From positions 1-10,090 of the forward strand of contig JAFDHS010000100.1 in NCBI GenBank assembly GCA_019308655.1: a stretch of 10,090 bases of DNA. The letters are read 5' to 3'. How positions within the stretch are numbered: the first letter of the stretch is position 1; each line of letters starts with the position of its first letter. Both the position numbers and the translations under genes were made by a program. The notes under the pieces were generated by a model. It saw only the letters and a list, made by a program, of their open reading frames with translations, had not been told where the DNA came from and ran no database searches. This document shows positions 1-5,632 of this stretch, piece by piece. Source of the stretch: Deltaproteobacteria bacterium (GTDB taxonomy: Bacteria > Desulfobacterota > Desulfobacteria > Desulfobacterales > JAFDHS01).

Positions 1-507
1 GCCAAAGGCATCTCCGGCGGGTATCTCCCCTTGGCCGCCACCCTGACCACTGAAGAAATTTATCAGGGATTTTTAGGAAAATACGAGGATTTCAAGACAT
101 TTTTCCACGGACACACCTATACGGGAAATCCCCTTGCCTGCGCTGCGGCTATCGCCAATATGGAAATTTTTGAAGAAGAACGTGTCATCGAGAAGCTTCA
201 ACCCAAAATCGAACACCTTACCAACGAACTCAAAGCCTTTATCGCCCTGCCCCACGTTGGGGAAGTGCGTCAACGGGGAATCATGGTCGGCATTGAACTG
301 GTTGCGGACAAAAACTCAAAAGCGCCGTTTCCGCCAAAGGATAAAATCGGCCACAGGGTAATCGTGGAGGCCAGAAAACACGGTCTTATCATACGCCCGC
401 TGGGAAACGTCATTATTCTGATGCCGCCCCTTGCCGTTTCAATGGAAGAGATCAGCAAACTTTGTGAAATTACCTACGAATCGATCCGGGTCGTTACGCA
501 ATCATGA
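1..507 (+). CDS. bioA: Adenosylmethionine-8-amino-7-oxononanoate aminotransferase (BioA), C-terminal part
   Basis: PLP-dependent class III aminotransferase that converts 8-amino-7-oxononanoate (KAPA) to 7,8-diaminopelargonate using S-adenosylmethionine as amino donor, in the cytoplasm. Only the last 168 residues lie in the window; the family is usually about 430-450 residues, so more than half is off the left edge. The second visible residue is the Lys of the AKGISGGYLP motif, which by family alignment is the Schiff-base lysine. It is followed by FFHGHTYTGNPLACAAA, the substrate/PLP-side motif, and by RPLGNVIILMPPL near the C-terminus, where the Arg matches the KAPA-carboxylate-binding arginine. 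The stop codon overlaps the next start as ATGA (504-507), so the downstream hotdog gene is probably translationally coupled. bioF and bioD in the same run confirm BioA over other class III aminotransferases. Confidence 0.97.
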   Translation, partial: AKGISGGYLPLAATLTTEEIYQGFLGKYEDFKTFFHGHTYTGNPLACAAAIANMEIFEEERVIEKLQPKIEHLTNELKAFIALPHVGEVRQRGIMVGIELVADKNSKAPFPPKDKIGHRVIVEARKHGLIIRPLGNVIILMPPLAVSMEEISKLCEITYESIRVVTQS

Positions 508-782
508 ACGGCATCTTTTCCTTTGACCCCACAGACAAGATTTATGCAGACCATTTTCCGGGAAATCCGGTGGTGCCCGGCAGCTTTATCGTCCATGCAT
601 TTATGGAGGCAGGTAAAAAAATGGGGTTTGCAGGAAAGCGATGCGCCATAGAGAATTTCAGATTCAAACACTTCATCTTTCCGGGTGAATATCCCTTCAA
701 TATTCAAGTATCATCCGACGGTTTAAGATGTGAGCTGTACCGGAACGACAGAACTGTTGTAACAGGGACTTTGAAAATATGA
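504..782 (+). CDS. Short hotdog-fold FabZ/ApeI-like dehydratase homologue (first of two)
   Basis: A 92-residue cytoplasmic protein with the FabA/FabZ signature HFPGNPVVPG at residues 17-26, followed by the IENFRFKHFIFPGE stretch typical of the hotdog beta-sheet. His17 matches the catalytic His of FabZ. The residue 14 positions later, Glu in FabZ and Asp in FabA, is His31 here (codon 594-596). To my recollection, ApeI-like dehydratases of aryl-polyene clusters also carry His at this place. At 92 residues it is much shorter than FabZ (about 140-150), lacking the N-terminal strand region. It overlaps bioA and the downstream reductase by 4 bases each. The likely role is dehydration of a 3-hydroxyacyl-ACP during assembly of the pimelate chain, perhaps with the second hotdog protein at 3306. 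Family is fairly sure; substrate and activity are inferred from context. Confidence 0.85.
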   Translation: MNGIFSFDPTDKIYADHFPGNPVVPGSFIVHAFMEAGKKMGFAGKRCAIENFRFKHFIFPGEYPFNIQVSSDGLRCELYRNDRTVVTGTLKI

Positions 783-1522
783 AACTCGAATTTTCCGGCA
801 GCCGTGCCCTGATTTTAGGGGGAAGTTGTGATCTTGCCCTTTATCTGGCCGAATCCATGATCAAGGTGAATCTCTTGCCCATCCTGACGTACAGGGATGA
901 AAATGATCATAAAAAGATATCCAACATTTTAAGTTCTTTTGCAGGAAAATACGAGACGGTTTACCTTGACTTTGCAGACATTGCTTCACTCGACGCCTTG
1001 TTTTGCAAAATTAAAGATGATCTGGATTTTATGGTCGACTTTGCCCAGGGGGACATTGAAGGTCTCATTGCTTCTGCAAACCCAGACGATATTTCCCGAT
1101 ATTTTGAACAAAACATCTCCTTTCGTGCCAAAATCCTGAAAAAAGCAGGACGGGCCATGCTGAAAAAGAAAAAGGGACGGCTGGTCTTTATCTCCTCATC
1201 AGCAGCAGCAAAACCCAATCCCGGCCAGGGATTTTATGCAGCAGCCAAACTGGCGTCCGAAGCGCTTTACAAAAACTTAGGCCTGGAGTTGGGGAGCCGG
1301 GGAATCACGACGGTAACCCTCCGTCCCGGTTATATCGACACCGGCCGGGGGAAAGCATATATGCAGGGCCGGGAAAAAGAGGTTTTAAGACGGGTACCGA
1401 CAAGAAAAGCCATTACCGCACAAGAGGTAACGGATACCGTCCTTTTTTTTCTTTCCAAAAGCGCCGCTGGTTTTAACGCGGTGGAAATTGCCATGGACGG
1501 CGGGCTGACAGCCGGAAAATAA
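779..1522 (+). CDS. SDR-family 3-oxoacyl-ACP reductase-like protein (FabG-like)
   Basis: A 247-residue classical-length short-chain dehydrogenase/reductase, probably reducing a 3-oxoacyl group on the neighbouring carrier protein with NAD(P)H. The full catalytic tetrad is visible: Asn112 (QNISF), Ser140 (FISSSAAA), Tyr153 and Lys157 (YAAAK). RPGYIDT (182-188) and the C-terminal MDGGLTAG match the family. The nucleotide-binding Gly-rich motif is altered: where TGxxxGIG is expected, residues 13-20 read LGGSCDLA, so the second and third glycines are Asp18 and Ala20. Asp at this place occurs in some SDRs, so cofactor binding is probably kept. The NNAG motif is also replaced (VDFAQGD). The start overlaps the upstream stop (ATGA at 779-782), and a GGGA sequence lies about 10 bases upstream. 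General SDRs exist in many pathways; the ACP and ketosynthase neighbours favour a FabG-like role. Confidence 0.92.
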   Translation: MKLEFSGSRALILGGSCDLALYLAESMIKVNLLPILTYRDENDHKKISNILSSFAGKYETVYLDFADIASLDALFCKIKDDLDFMVDFAQGDIEGLIASANPDDISRYFEQNISFRAKILKKAGRAMLKKKKGRLVFISSSAAAKPNPGQGFYAAAKLASEALYKNLGLELGSRGITTVTLRPGYIDTGRGKAYMQGREKEVLRRVPTRKAITAQEVTDTVLFFLSKSAAGFNAVEIAMDGGLTAGK

Positions 1523-1542
1523 AAAAGACGAAGAGGTGTAAA

Positions 1543-1914
1543 ATGGACATTTTAAAAAAAACAAAAGAGATCCTTGCCGAAATTCTTGATATTGATGAGG
1601 AAGAGATTGCGCCGGAAACCTATCTGATCCGGGACATGAACGCCGAATCCATTGATCTTTTAGAGCTTGCGGTAGCGCTCAATTCCGCTTTTAATATCAA
1701 AATAAACGATGATGAAATCTTTCTTAGAAATTTAAGACCTTATTTAACCGAAGCAAAAGAGAAACAAGCAGATGAAGTAGCGTATCTTTTGGAAAATTTT
1801 CCGTTTTTAACAAAAGACAGAATGACTCAAATCCTTGACGATCTTCAAGGCGGGCCGGTCCTCAAGGTCAAGGACCTGGCCGGTTACGTGGCATGGAGGG
1901 AGGAAACAAGTTAA
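1543..1914 (+). CDS. Acyl carrier protein, long form with C-terminal-half insertion
   Basis: A 123-residue phosphopantetheine-binding carrier protein. NAESIDLLEL (33-42) replaces the usual GADSLDTVEL, and Ser36 is the expected 4'-phosphopantetheine attachment site. Helix I (about 2-15) and helix II (36-50) are standard. After INDDEIF (55-60) the protein carries about 35-40 extra residues (roughly 66-104) before a final VKDLAGYVAWRE helix, which corresponds to helix IV of ordinary ACP (about 78 residues). A good Shine-Dalgarno sequence, GAAGAGGTG (1530-1537), sits 5-6 bases before the ATG. It is the only clear strong RBS in the upstream half of the operon, fitting the high expression ACPs need. 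It probably carries the growing chain to BioF. An inverted repeat begins at its stop codon. Family is certain; exclusive use for pimelate is inferred. Confidence 0.94.
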   Translation: MDILKKTKEILAEILDIDEEEIAPETYLIRDMNAESIDLLELAVALNSAFNIKINDDEIFLRNLRPYLTEAKEKQADEVAYLLENFPFLTKDRMTQILDDLQGGPVLKVKDLAGYVAWREETS

Positions 1915-2059
1915 AATCACAAATCTCAAGCACCAAATCTCAAATAAACTTCAAAATACAATATCCAAACTCCACAAAATCTCAAATATCTTTGGTTATT
2001 TCTTTGGAATTTTGAATTTTGTTCATTGGAATTTATTTGTTATTTGGGATTTGTGATTT
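1914..2059. repeat. AT-rich imperfect inverted repeat between ACP and ketosynthase genes
   Basis: The outer arms 1914-1929 (AAATCACAAATCTCAA) and 2044-2059 (TTGGGATTTGTGATTT) are complementary at 15 of 16 positions. The inner parts also pair imperfectly (CAAATAAA-type segments on the left against TTTATTTG on the right), so the whole 146 bases could fold into one long hairpin. The left arm begins at the last base of the ACP stop codon. Composition is much more AT-rich than the flanking genes, and no gene is evident inside. I recall similar CAAAT/ATTTG-rich inverted repeats from intergenic regions of Desulfobacterota and other environmental genomes, so a dispersed repeat of mobile origin is likely. 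It could also act as an mRNA processing or stability site inside the operon. Confidence 0.7.
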
Positions 2060-2094
2060 GAAATTTCCTTTATCATTTTGAAAAAAGAACCAAT

Positions 2095-2117
2095 CTTAAT
2101 AACCCAAAATTATTAAG
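2095..2117. promoter_or_regulatory. Perfect 8-bp inverted repeat upstream of the ketosynthase gene
   Basis: CTTAATAA (2095-2102) and TTATTAAG (2110-2117) are exact reverse complements separated by CCCAAAA. All stem pairs but one are A-T, so it is a weak RNA hairpin but a reasonable protein-binding dyad. It lies 28 bases before the ATG at 2145. I see no convincing -35/-10 pair around it, so its role is open. Confidence 0.4.
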
Positions 2118-2123
2118 TAAAAA

Positions 2124-2137
2124 ATAGGAATTCCTAT
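2124..2137. promoter_or_regulatory. 14-base perfect palindrome ATAGGAATTCCTAT before the ketosynthase start
   Basis: The sequence equals its own reverse complement. It contains AGGA, the only Shine-Dalgarno-like element before the ATG at 2145, but the 15-base gap to that ATG is long. Pairing within or between transcripts could hide this element. It may be an operator half or chance in AT-rich DNA. Confidence 0.35.
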
Positions 2138-2144
2138 ACTATCA

Positions 2145-3318
2145 ATGCAAAGAAGAGTCGTTATCACTTCCATCGGCGTTGTCTCCCCTTTGGGTTTTAC
2201 ACCGGAGCAGATTATCGATAATTTAAAAAAGGAAAACGTCTGCTTTGAGAGATCCCCTGTTGATCATGAGGTCATCGGGACGTTTTAAAGATGCCCGCTA
2301 TCTGAACCGCGGCGCCGGGTTTGCTGCGGCATCTGCCATGGGGGCCGTAAAAGAGTCGGGACTTGATAAAGAAACACTCACACAGGCAGGCCTTTTTGTC
2401 GGAACCGGTCCCAACCTGAATATCAGCGGAGAATTTGCCCGGATCAGGGACGGTAAAATGTATGAAACAGGACTGGCGGCCCTCTGGATCTTAAAATTCC
2501 TGCCGAATACGGCAGCCTCTGCCATAGCCAGGCTTGCGGGAATTCATGGAGAGAATGCCACCATCGGCACGGCCTGTTCCGCTTCCCTGCAGGCCGTTGG
2601 GGAAGCCTTTCGGAAGATCAAAACCGGTTACCTGGATCTGGCGTTTGCCGGCGGCGGAGATTCACGGCTCAGTCACGGAGGAATCCTGGCCTATAAAAAA
2701 GCCCGGGCCCTGTTTATGGGAGACGGCGATCCTGAAAAAGCATACGCCCCTTTTGATAAACAGAGACAAGGATTTGTTCCCGGCGAAGGCGGCGCCTTTT
2801 TCCTCCTGGAATCGCTGGAACATGCTCAAAGCCGGAAGGCAAAAATTTATGGTGAAGTCTGCGGTTTCGGGAACTCAATAGACGGCTATAATATGACCGC
2901 ACCCGACCCGGATGGTAAATGGGGAGAAAAAGCAATAAGGGCAGCCCTCAAAGAGGCCGGTCTGTTACCGGACCAAATTGATGCCATTTCCGCCCATGGA
3001 ACAGGCACCCCTCTCAACGATGCCATGGAGGCATCCCTGATTGATCGCATCTATGGTGAACACAAGCCTTGGGTTATCGCCATGAAATCATGGATCGGGC
3101 ATATAGCGTCCGCCTGCGGCGCGGTGGAACTGGCAATCTGTCTGACCTGCCTGAAGAATAATTATCTGCCGGCCATAAGAAACCTCAAGGAACCGTGTCA
3201 TGAAAAAATTAACTTTGTTCAGACAACCACAGATGCCTGTCCCGGCACGATGATGATGGAAAACTTCGGTTTCGGAGGACAAAACAGCGCCCTGGTGATC
3301 AAAAAATGGATAAAATAA
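2145..3318 (+). CDS. Beta-ketoacyl-ACP synthase (FabF/KAS II-like), interrupted by a one-base frameshift
   Basis: A condensing enzyme of the thiolase fold, joining an acyl thioester to malonyl-ACP. The N-terminus starts at ATG 2145 (MQRRVVITSIGVVSPLGF, the standard KAS opening) and reads to a TAA at 2286-2288. The rest continues in the next frame from about 2287 to the stop at 3316-3318. Joined, the protein is about 390 residues, near the usual 410 for KAS II. The Cys-His-His triad is complete: Cys in GTACSAS (codon 2575-2577), His in HGTGTPLND (2995-2997) and His in KSWIGH (3100-3102). GFGGQN near the end is also typical. An uninterrupted frame opening at ATG 2245 exists, but its first 14 residues are out-of-frame noise and it lacks the N-terminal core strand. 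The role is probably chain extension toward pimeloyl-ACP. The next gene starts 13 bases before its stop. Confidence 0.92.
2283..2286 (+). other. Single-base frameshift site in the ketosynthase gene (T4 run)
   Basis: Frame-3 codons read GGG ACG TTT TAA at 2277-2288. Dropping one T of 2283-2286 gives TTT AAA GAT and joins the conserved N-terminus to the rest of the ketosynthase. The simplest explanation is an extra T from sequencing or mutation. A +1 ribosomal slip on TTT before TAA would also restore the frame. Confidence 0.88.
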
Positions 3319-3800
3319 AAATAAATACCGGCCTGGACGGTTTTATCCTCGTTGATTCAATAAGCAAAATCGAAGACTCGACAATACAAGGGACTAAAGA
3401 TTTTACCCGTGCGCCCGCCTGCTTGGGGATTGAATCGCTCGCTCAGCTCGGGGCCCTCCATGTTCGGTTTATAACCGGTTTTGAAAGGCATGCCTTTTTA
3501 TTAAAGATAATCCGCTGTAAAATCCTTGAAACTGGTGTCCTGACCGGGAAATACCTGCTTGACGGAACATTGATCAACCGCAGCGGGCTTGCATTTTCCT
3601 ATAGGTTACGGGCCCAAAAAGAGAACGAGGCCCAAATCAAAGGAGAATTTTTATATGCCACGGTCGATTATGACAATCGATTTAAGAAGGAGAAATTAAA
3701 ACAACATTACCAAAAGGTCTTTTCATGTTTGCAAAGCGGTTCAAAGACAGGTTGTTGTCCAAAAAGCAGGCGGGACTGTACAGAAATCCGCCTGAAATAA
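3306..3800 (+). CDS. FabZ-like hotdog protein lacking the HFPG segment (second of two)
   Basis: A 164-residue hotdog protein. The N-terminal FILVDSISKI (13-22) matches the FabZ FLLVDRI strand, and GIESLAQLGAL (41-51) matches the central helix IIEAMAQxGG. Glu43 (codon 3432-3434) aligns with FabZ's catalytic Glu. FABZ normally has about 20 residues between the KNVT strand and this helix, including catalytic His in HFPG. Here KDFT is followed by only RAPACL, so the His loop is deleted. A later basic stretch, NRFKKEKLKQHYQK (124-137), and the last 25 or so residues overlap the start of bioF by 76 bases and look like unconstrained read-through. The start overlaps the ketosynthase stop by 13 bases. 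It may be a dehydratase partner or a chain-length or binding subunit. Fold is fairly sure; catalytic role is not. Confidence 0.8.
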   Translation: MDKIKINTGLDGFILVDSISKIEDSTIQGTKDFTRAPACLGIESLAQLGALHVRFITGFERHAFLLKIIRCKILETGVLTGKYLLDGTLINRSGLAFSYRLRAQKENEAQIKGEFLYATVDYDNRFKKEKLKQHYQKVFSCLQSGSKTGCCPKSRRDCTEIRLK

Positions 3801-4882
3801 GAAAAAGACAAGGCAAGTATCTTTTTATCGGCAGCCAGAAGGTACTGAATTTTTCATCAAACGACTACCTGGGTCTTGGTTCTTCAAAAAAATTAAGAAA
3901 AAAAGTTGCCGATAATTTTTTAAAATACGGCACCACCTCCTCCTCCTCACGGCTTGTTTCAGGCAATTATTCAATCATCACAGCGGCGGAAAAAGAATAT
4001 GCCCGGTATTTCGGCTATGACCAGGCGCTTTTCTTCCCCAGCGGCTACCAGGCAAATTTGGGTATGATCTCGACTTTTTTCGAACCGGGAGACACCATCA
4101 TCTTTGACAAGCACATCCACGCCAGTTCCGTCAAGGGGATTACCTTAAGCGGGGCCGACTTTTACGGATACAATCACAACGCCATGTCCCATCTGTCCAA
4201 GAGGCTTGAAAACTATGATCAAAGCCGAACCGCCGTTATAACGGAATCCCTCTTCAGCATGGACGGCGATTTTCTGGATGTTGAGGGGTTAAAAAAACTC
4301 AAACAACGCTACGGTTTTCTGACGATTGTGGATGAGGCCCATGCATTCGGAGCACTGGGCGACCCCTCCTTTAAAACCGGCTGCGGCATTGCCCGTGATG
4401 CAGCGGATATTGCGGTGGGAACGTTTGGCAAGGCCCTGGGGCTTTTCGGCGCTTTCGTATTGATGCCCCAAGGTTTTAAAGAATATCTTATCAATTTCTC
4501 CTCCCCTTTTATTTACACCACCACCCTTCCCGAGGCCCATGCCGCATCGGCCATGGACGTGTTGGAGATGGTCCGTGAAAGCAAAGACAAGCGACGGCAT
4601 CTGAGCGAGGTGAGCCGCCATATGAAAGAATGCCTAAGCCACGAAGGATTCAAGGTAACCGGAGAGGCTCATATTCTGGCTGTGGAAATCGGCGAGGAAA
4701 ACATGGCCGTAACCGTGTTCCAAAAGCTGCTTGAAAAGAATATCTTTGTTTTCCCCGCCAGATACCCCACCGTACCCATGGGCAAGGCCATATTGAGGCT
4801 CGGGATGACCGCACTGCACACCCAAGAGGATGTGAAATATTTTGTCGGGAGTTTAAGAAAAATCTATGGAAAAATCGAATAA
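3725..4882 (+). CDS. bioF: 8-amino-7-oxononanoate synthase (BioF)
   Basis: PLP-dependent alpha-oxoamine synthase that condenses pimeloyl-ACP (or pimeloyl-CoA) with L-alanine to give KAPA with release of CO2; cytoplasmic homodimer in the family. At 385 residues it matches the usual length. Visible motifs: LNFSSNDYLGL (41-51), the family hallmark; FFPSGYQAN (103-111), PLP-loop; IHAS with His132, which stacks on PLP; DEAHA (203-207), whose Asp binds the pyridine nitrogen; and GTFGKALG, with Lys236 as the Schiff-base lysine. AAAAGG at 3712-3717, 7 bases before the ATG, supports the start at 3725 despite the 76-base overlap with the upstream hotdog gene. Paralogues (Kbl, CqsA, serine palmitoyltransferase) share the fold, but bioA and bioD in the same operon make BioF the clear choice. 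Confidence 0.97.
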   Translation: MFAKRFKDRLLSKKQAGLYRNPPEIRKRQGKYLFIGSQKVLNFSSNDYLGLGSSKKLRKKVADNFLKYGTTSSSSRLVSGNYSIITAAEKEYARYFGYDQALFFPSGYQANLGMISTFFEPGDTIIFDKHIHASSVKGITLSGADFYGYNHNAMSHLSKRLENYDQSRTAVITESLFSMDGDFLDVEGLKKLKQRYGFLTIVDEAHAFGALGDPSFKTGCGIARDAADIAVGTFGKALGLFGAFVLMPQGFKEYLINFSSPFIYTTTLPEAHAASAMDVLEMVRESKDKRRHLSEVSRHMKECLSHEGFKVTGEAHILAVEIGEENMAVTVFQKLLEKNIFVFPARYPTVPMGKAILRLGMTALHTQEDVKYFVGSLRKIYGKIE

Positions 4883-5576
4883 AAAGGCAGATATTTTTTT
4901 TGTTGCAGGGACCGATACCGGTGTCGGGAAAACCGTTTTTTCCCTTTTGCTGATGCAGTTTTTCTATGCAAAAGGATATGATCCTTTTTACCTCAAACCC
5001 TTACAGACCGGATGCAAAGATCCTTATGATACGGACAGCGACGCTGCATTCATTTACAGGAATGTAAAGCCCTTAGAAAAAAAAGATCCGGCGGATTCCA
5101 TGGTCTATTGTTTCAAAAACCCCAAGGCCCCTTATTTTGCCGCCCGTGACCGGAAAAAAAATATCGATTTTAAGCGGATAGAAAATGTTGTGGAAGAGAA
5201 GAGCCGTTTTTGTAATCCCCTGATTATCGAGGCGGCCGGCGGACTCTTTGTGCCGGTTAATGAAAAATTGTTGATCATCGATATGATAAAAAGGATCAAG
5301 GCCCAACCGATTCTTGTGGCCCGCGCCGGATTGGGAACGATCAACCACACCCTTCTTTCCATAGAGGCCTTAAGCCATAGAGGAATAAAACCGGCAGGCC
5401 TTGTCTTTATGGATGTCTCAGATCCGCCGGTCTCCAAAGAGATGGTCACCGAAAACATGGAGGCGGTTGAAAAATTTTCCGATGTAAAGGTCAGCGGAGT
5501 TATCGGAAAAATCCACGATTTTTCAAACCCCGGAAAAAAATGCTTTGAATCTGTTGAAAGGATATTCAAAATGTAG
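4866..5576 (+). CDS. bioD: ATP-dependent dethiobiotin synthetase (BioD)
   Basis: Converts 7,8-diaminopelargonate, CO2 and ATP to dethiobiotin, the substrate of BioB. At 236 residues it has the normal length. The P-loop GTDTGVGKT (15-23) is a perfect family motif. KPLQTG (44-49) contains the catalytic lysine, DSDAAF carries the Mg/ATP-binding Asp, and EAAGGLFVP (about 122-130) matches the EGAGG substrate-binding loop. ATG 4866 overlaps the bioF stop by 17 bases, so translation is probably coupled; no strong Shine-Dalgarno sequence lies at the usual distance. It is the last gene of the plus-strand operon, and its stop codon forms part of a perfect hairpin that separates it from the converging carboxylase gene. 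No sign of damage or transfer is seen. Confidence 0.97.
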   Translation: MEKSNKKADIFFVAGTDTGVGKTVFSLLLMQFFYAKGYDPFYLKPLQTGCKDPYDTDSDAAFIYRNVKPLEKKDPADSMVYCFKNPKAPYFAARDRKKNIDFKRIENVVEEKSRFCNPLIIEAAGGLFVPVNEKLLIIDMIKRIKAQPILVARAGLGTINHTLLSIEALSHRGIKPAGLVFMDVSDPPVSKEMVTENMEAVEKFSDVKVSGVIGKIHDFSNPGKKCFESVERIFKM

Positions 5577-5601
5577 AGACGTGTCGGGGACACGTCTCTA
5601 C
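5573..5601. terminator. Perfect 13-bp hairpin between convergent bioD and carboxylase genes (REP-like)
   Basis: The arms GTAGAGACGTGTC (5573-5585) and GACACGTCTCTAC (5589-5601) are exact reverse complements with loop GGG. The bioD stop codon lies inside the left arm. There is no T-run on the plus-strand side. On the minus strand the stem is followed by ATTTTG, a weak U-tract, but this lies beyond the carboxylase stop, so termination of that gene is plausible. The GTAGAGACG/CGTCTCTAC palindrome resembles dispersed REP-type repeats seen in several bacterial groups, so it may be a repeat recruited as a bidirectional terminator. Confidence 0.7.
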
Positions 5602-5632
5602 CAGGGGAAAAGAGGAAGAAAAGGCAACGATT

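Noticed and set aside
1835..2056. Small plus-strand gene over the ACP end and spacer
   Set aside because: It is a shadow of the ACP gene followed by translation of the AT-rich inverted repeat; low-complexity residues and no RBS.
2078..2106. TTGAAA as -35 of a promoter before the ketosynthase
   Set aside because: No acceptable -10 lies 16-18 bases downstream.
2245..2286. ATG 2245 as the true start of the ketosynthase
   Set aside because: The residues before GRFKDARYLN in this frame match nothing in the family, while ATG 2145 in another frame gives the standard KAS N-terminus; a frameshift explains the data better.
4289..4825. Minus-strand open frames inside bioF
   Set aside because: They lie antisense to a fully conserved gene and show no family resemblance.
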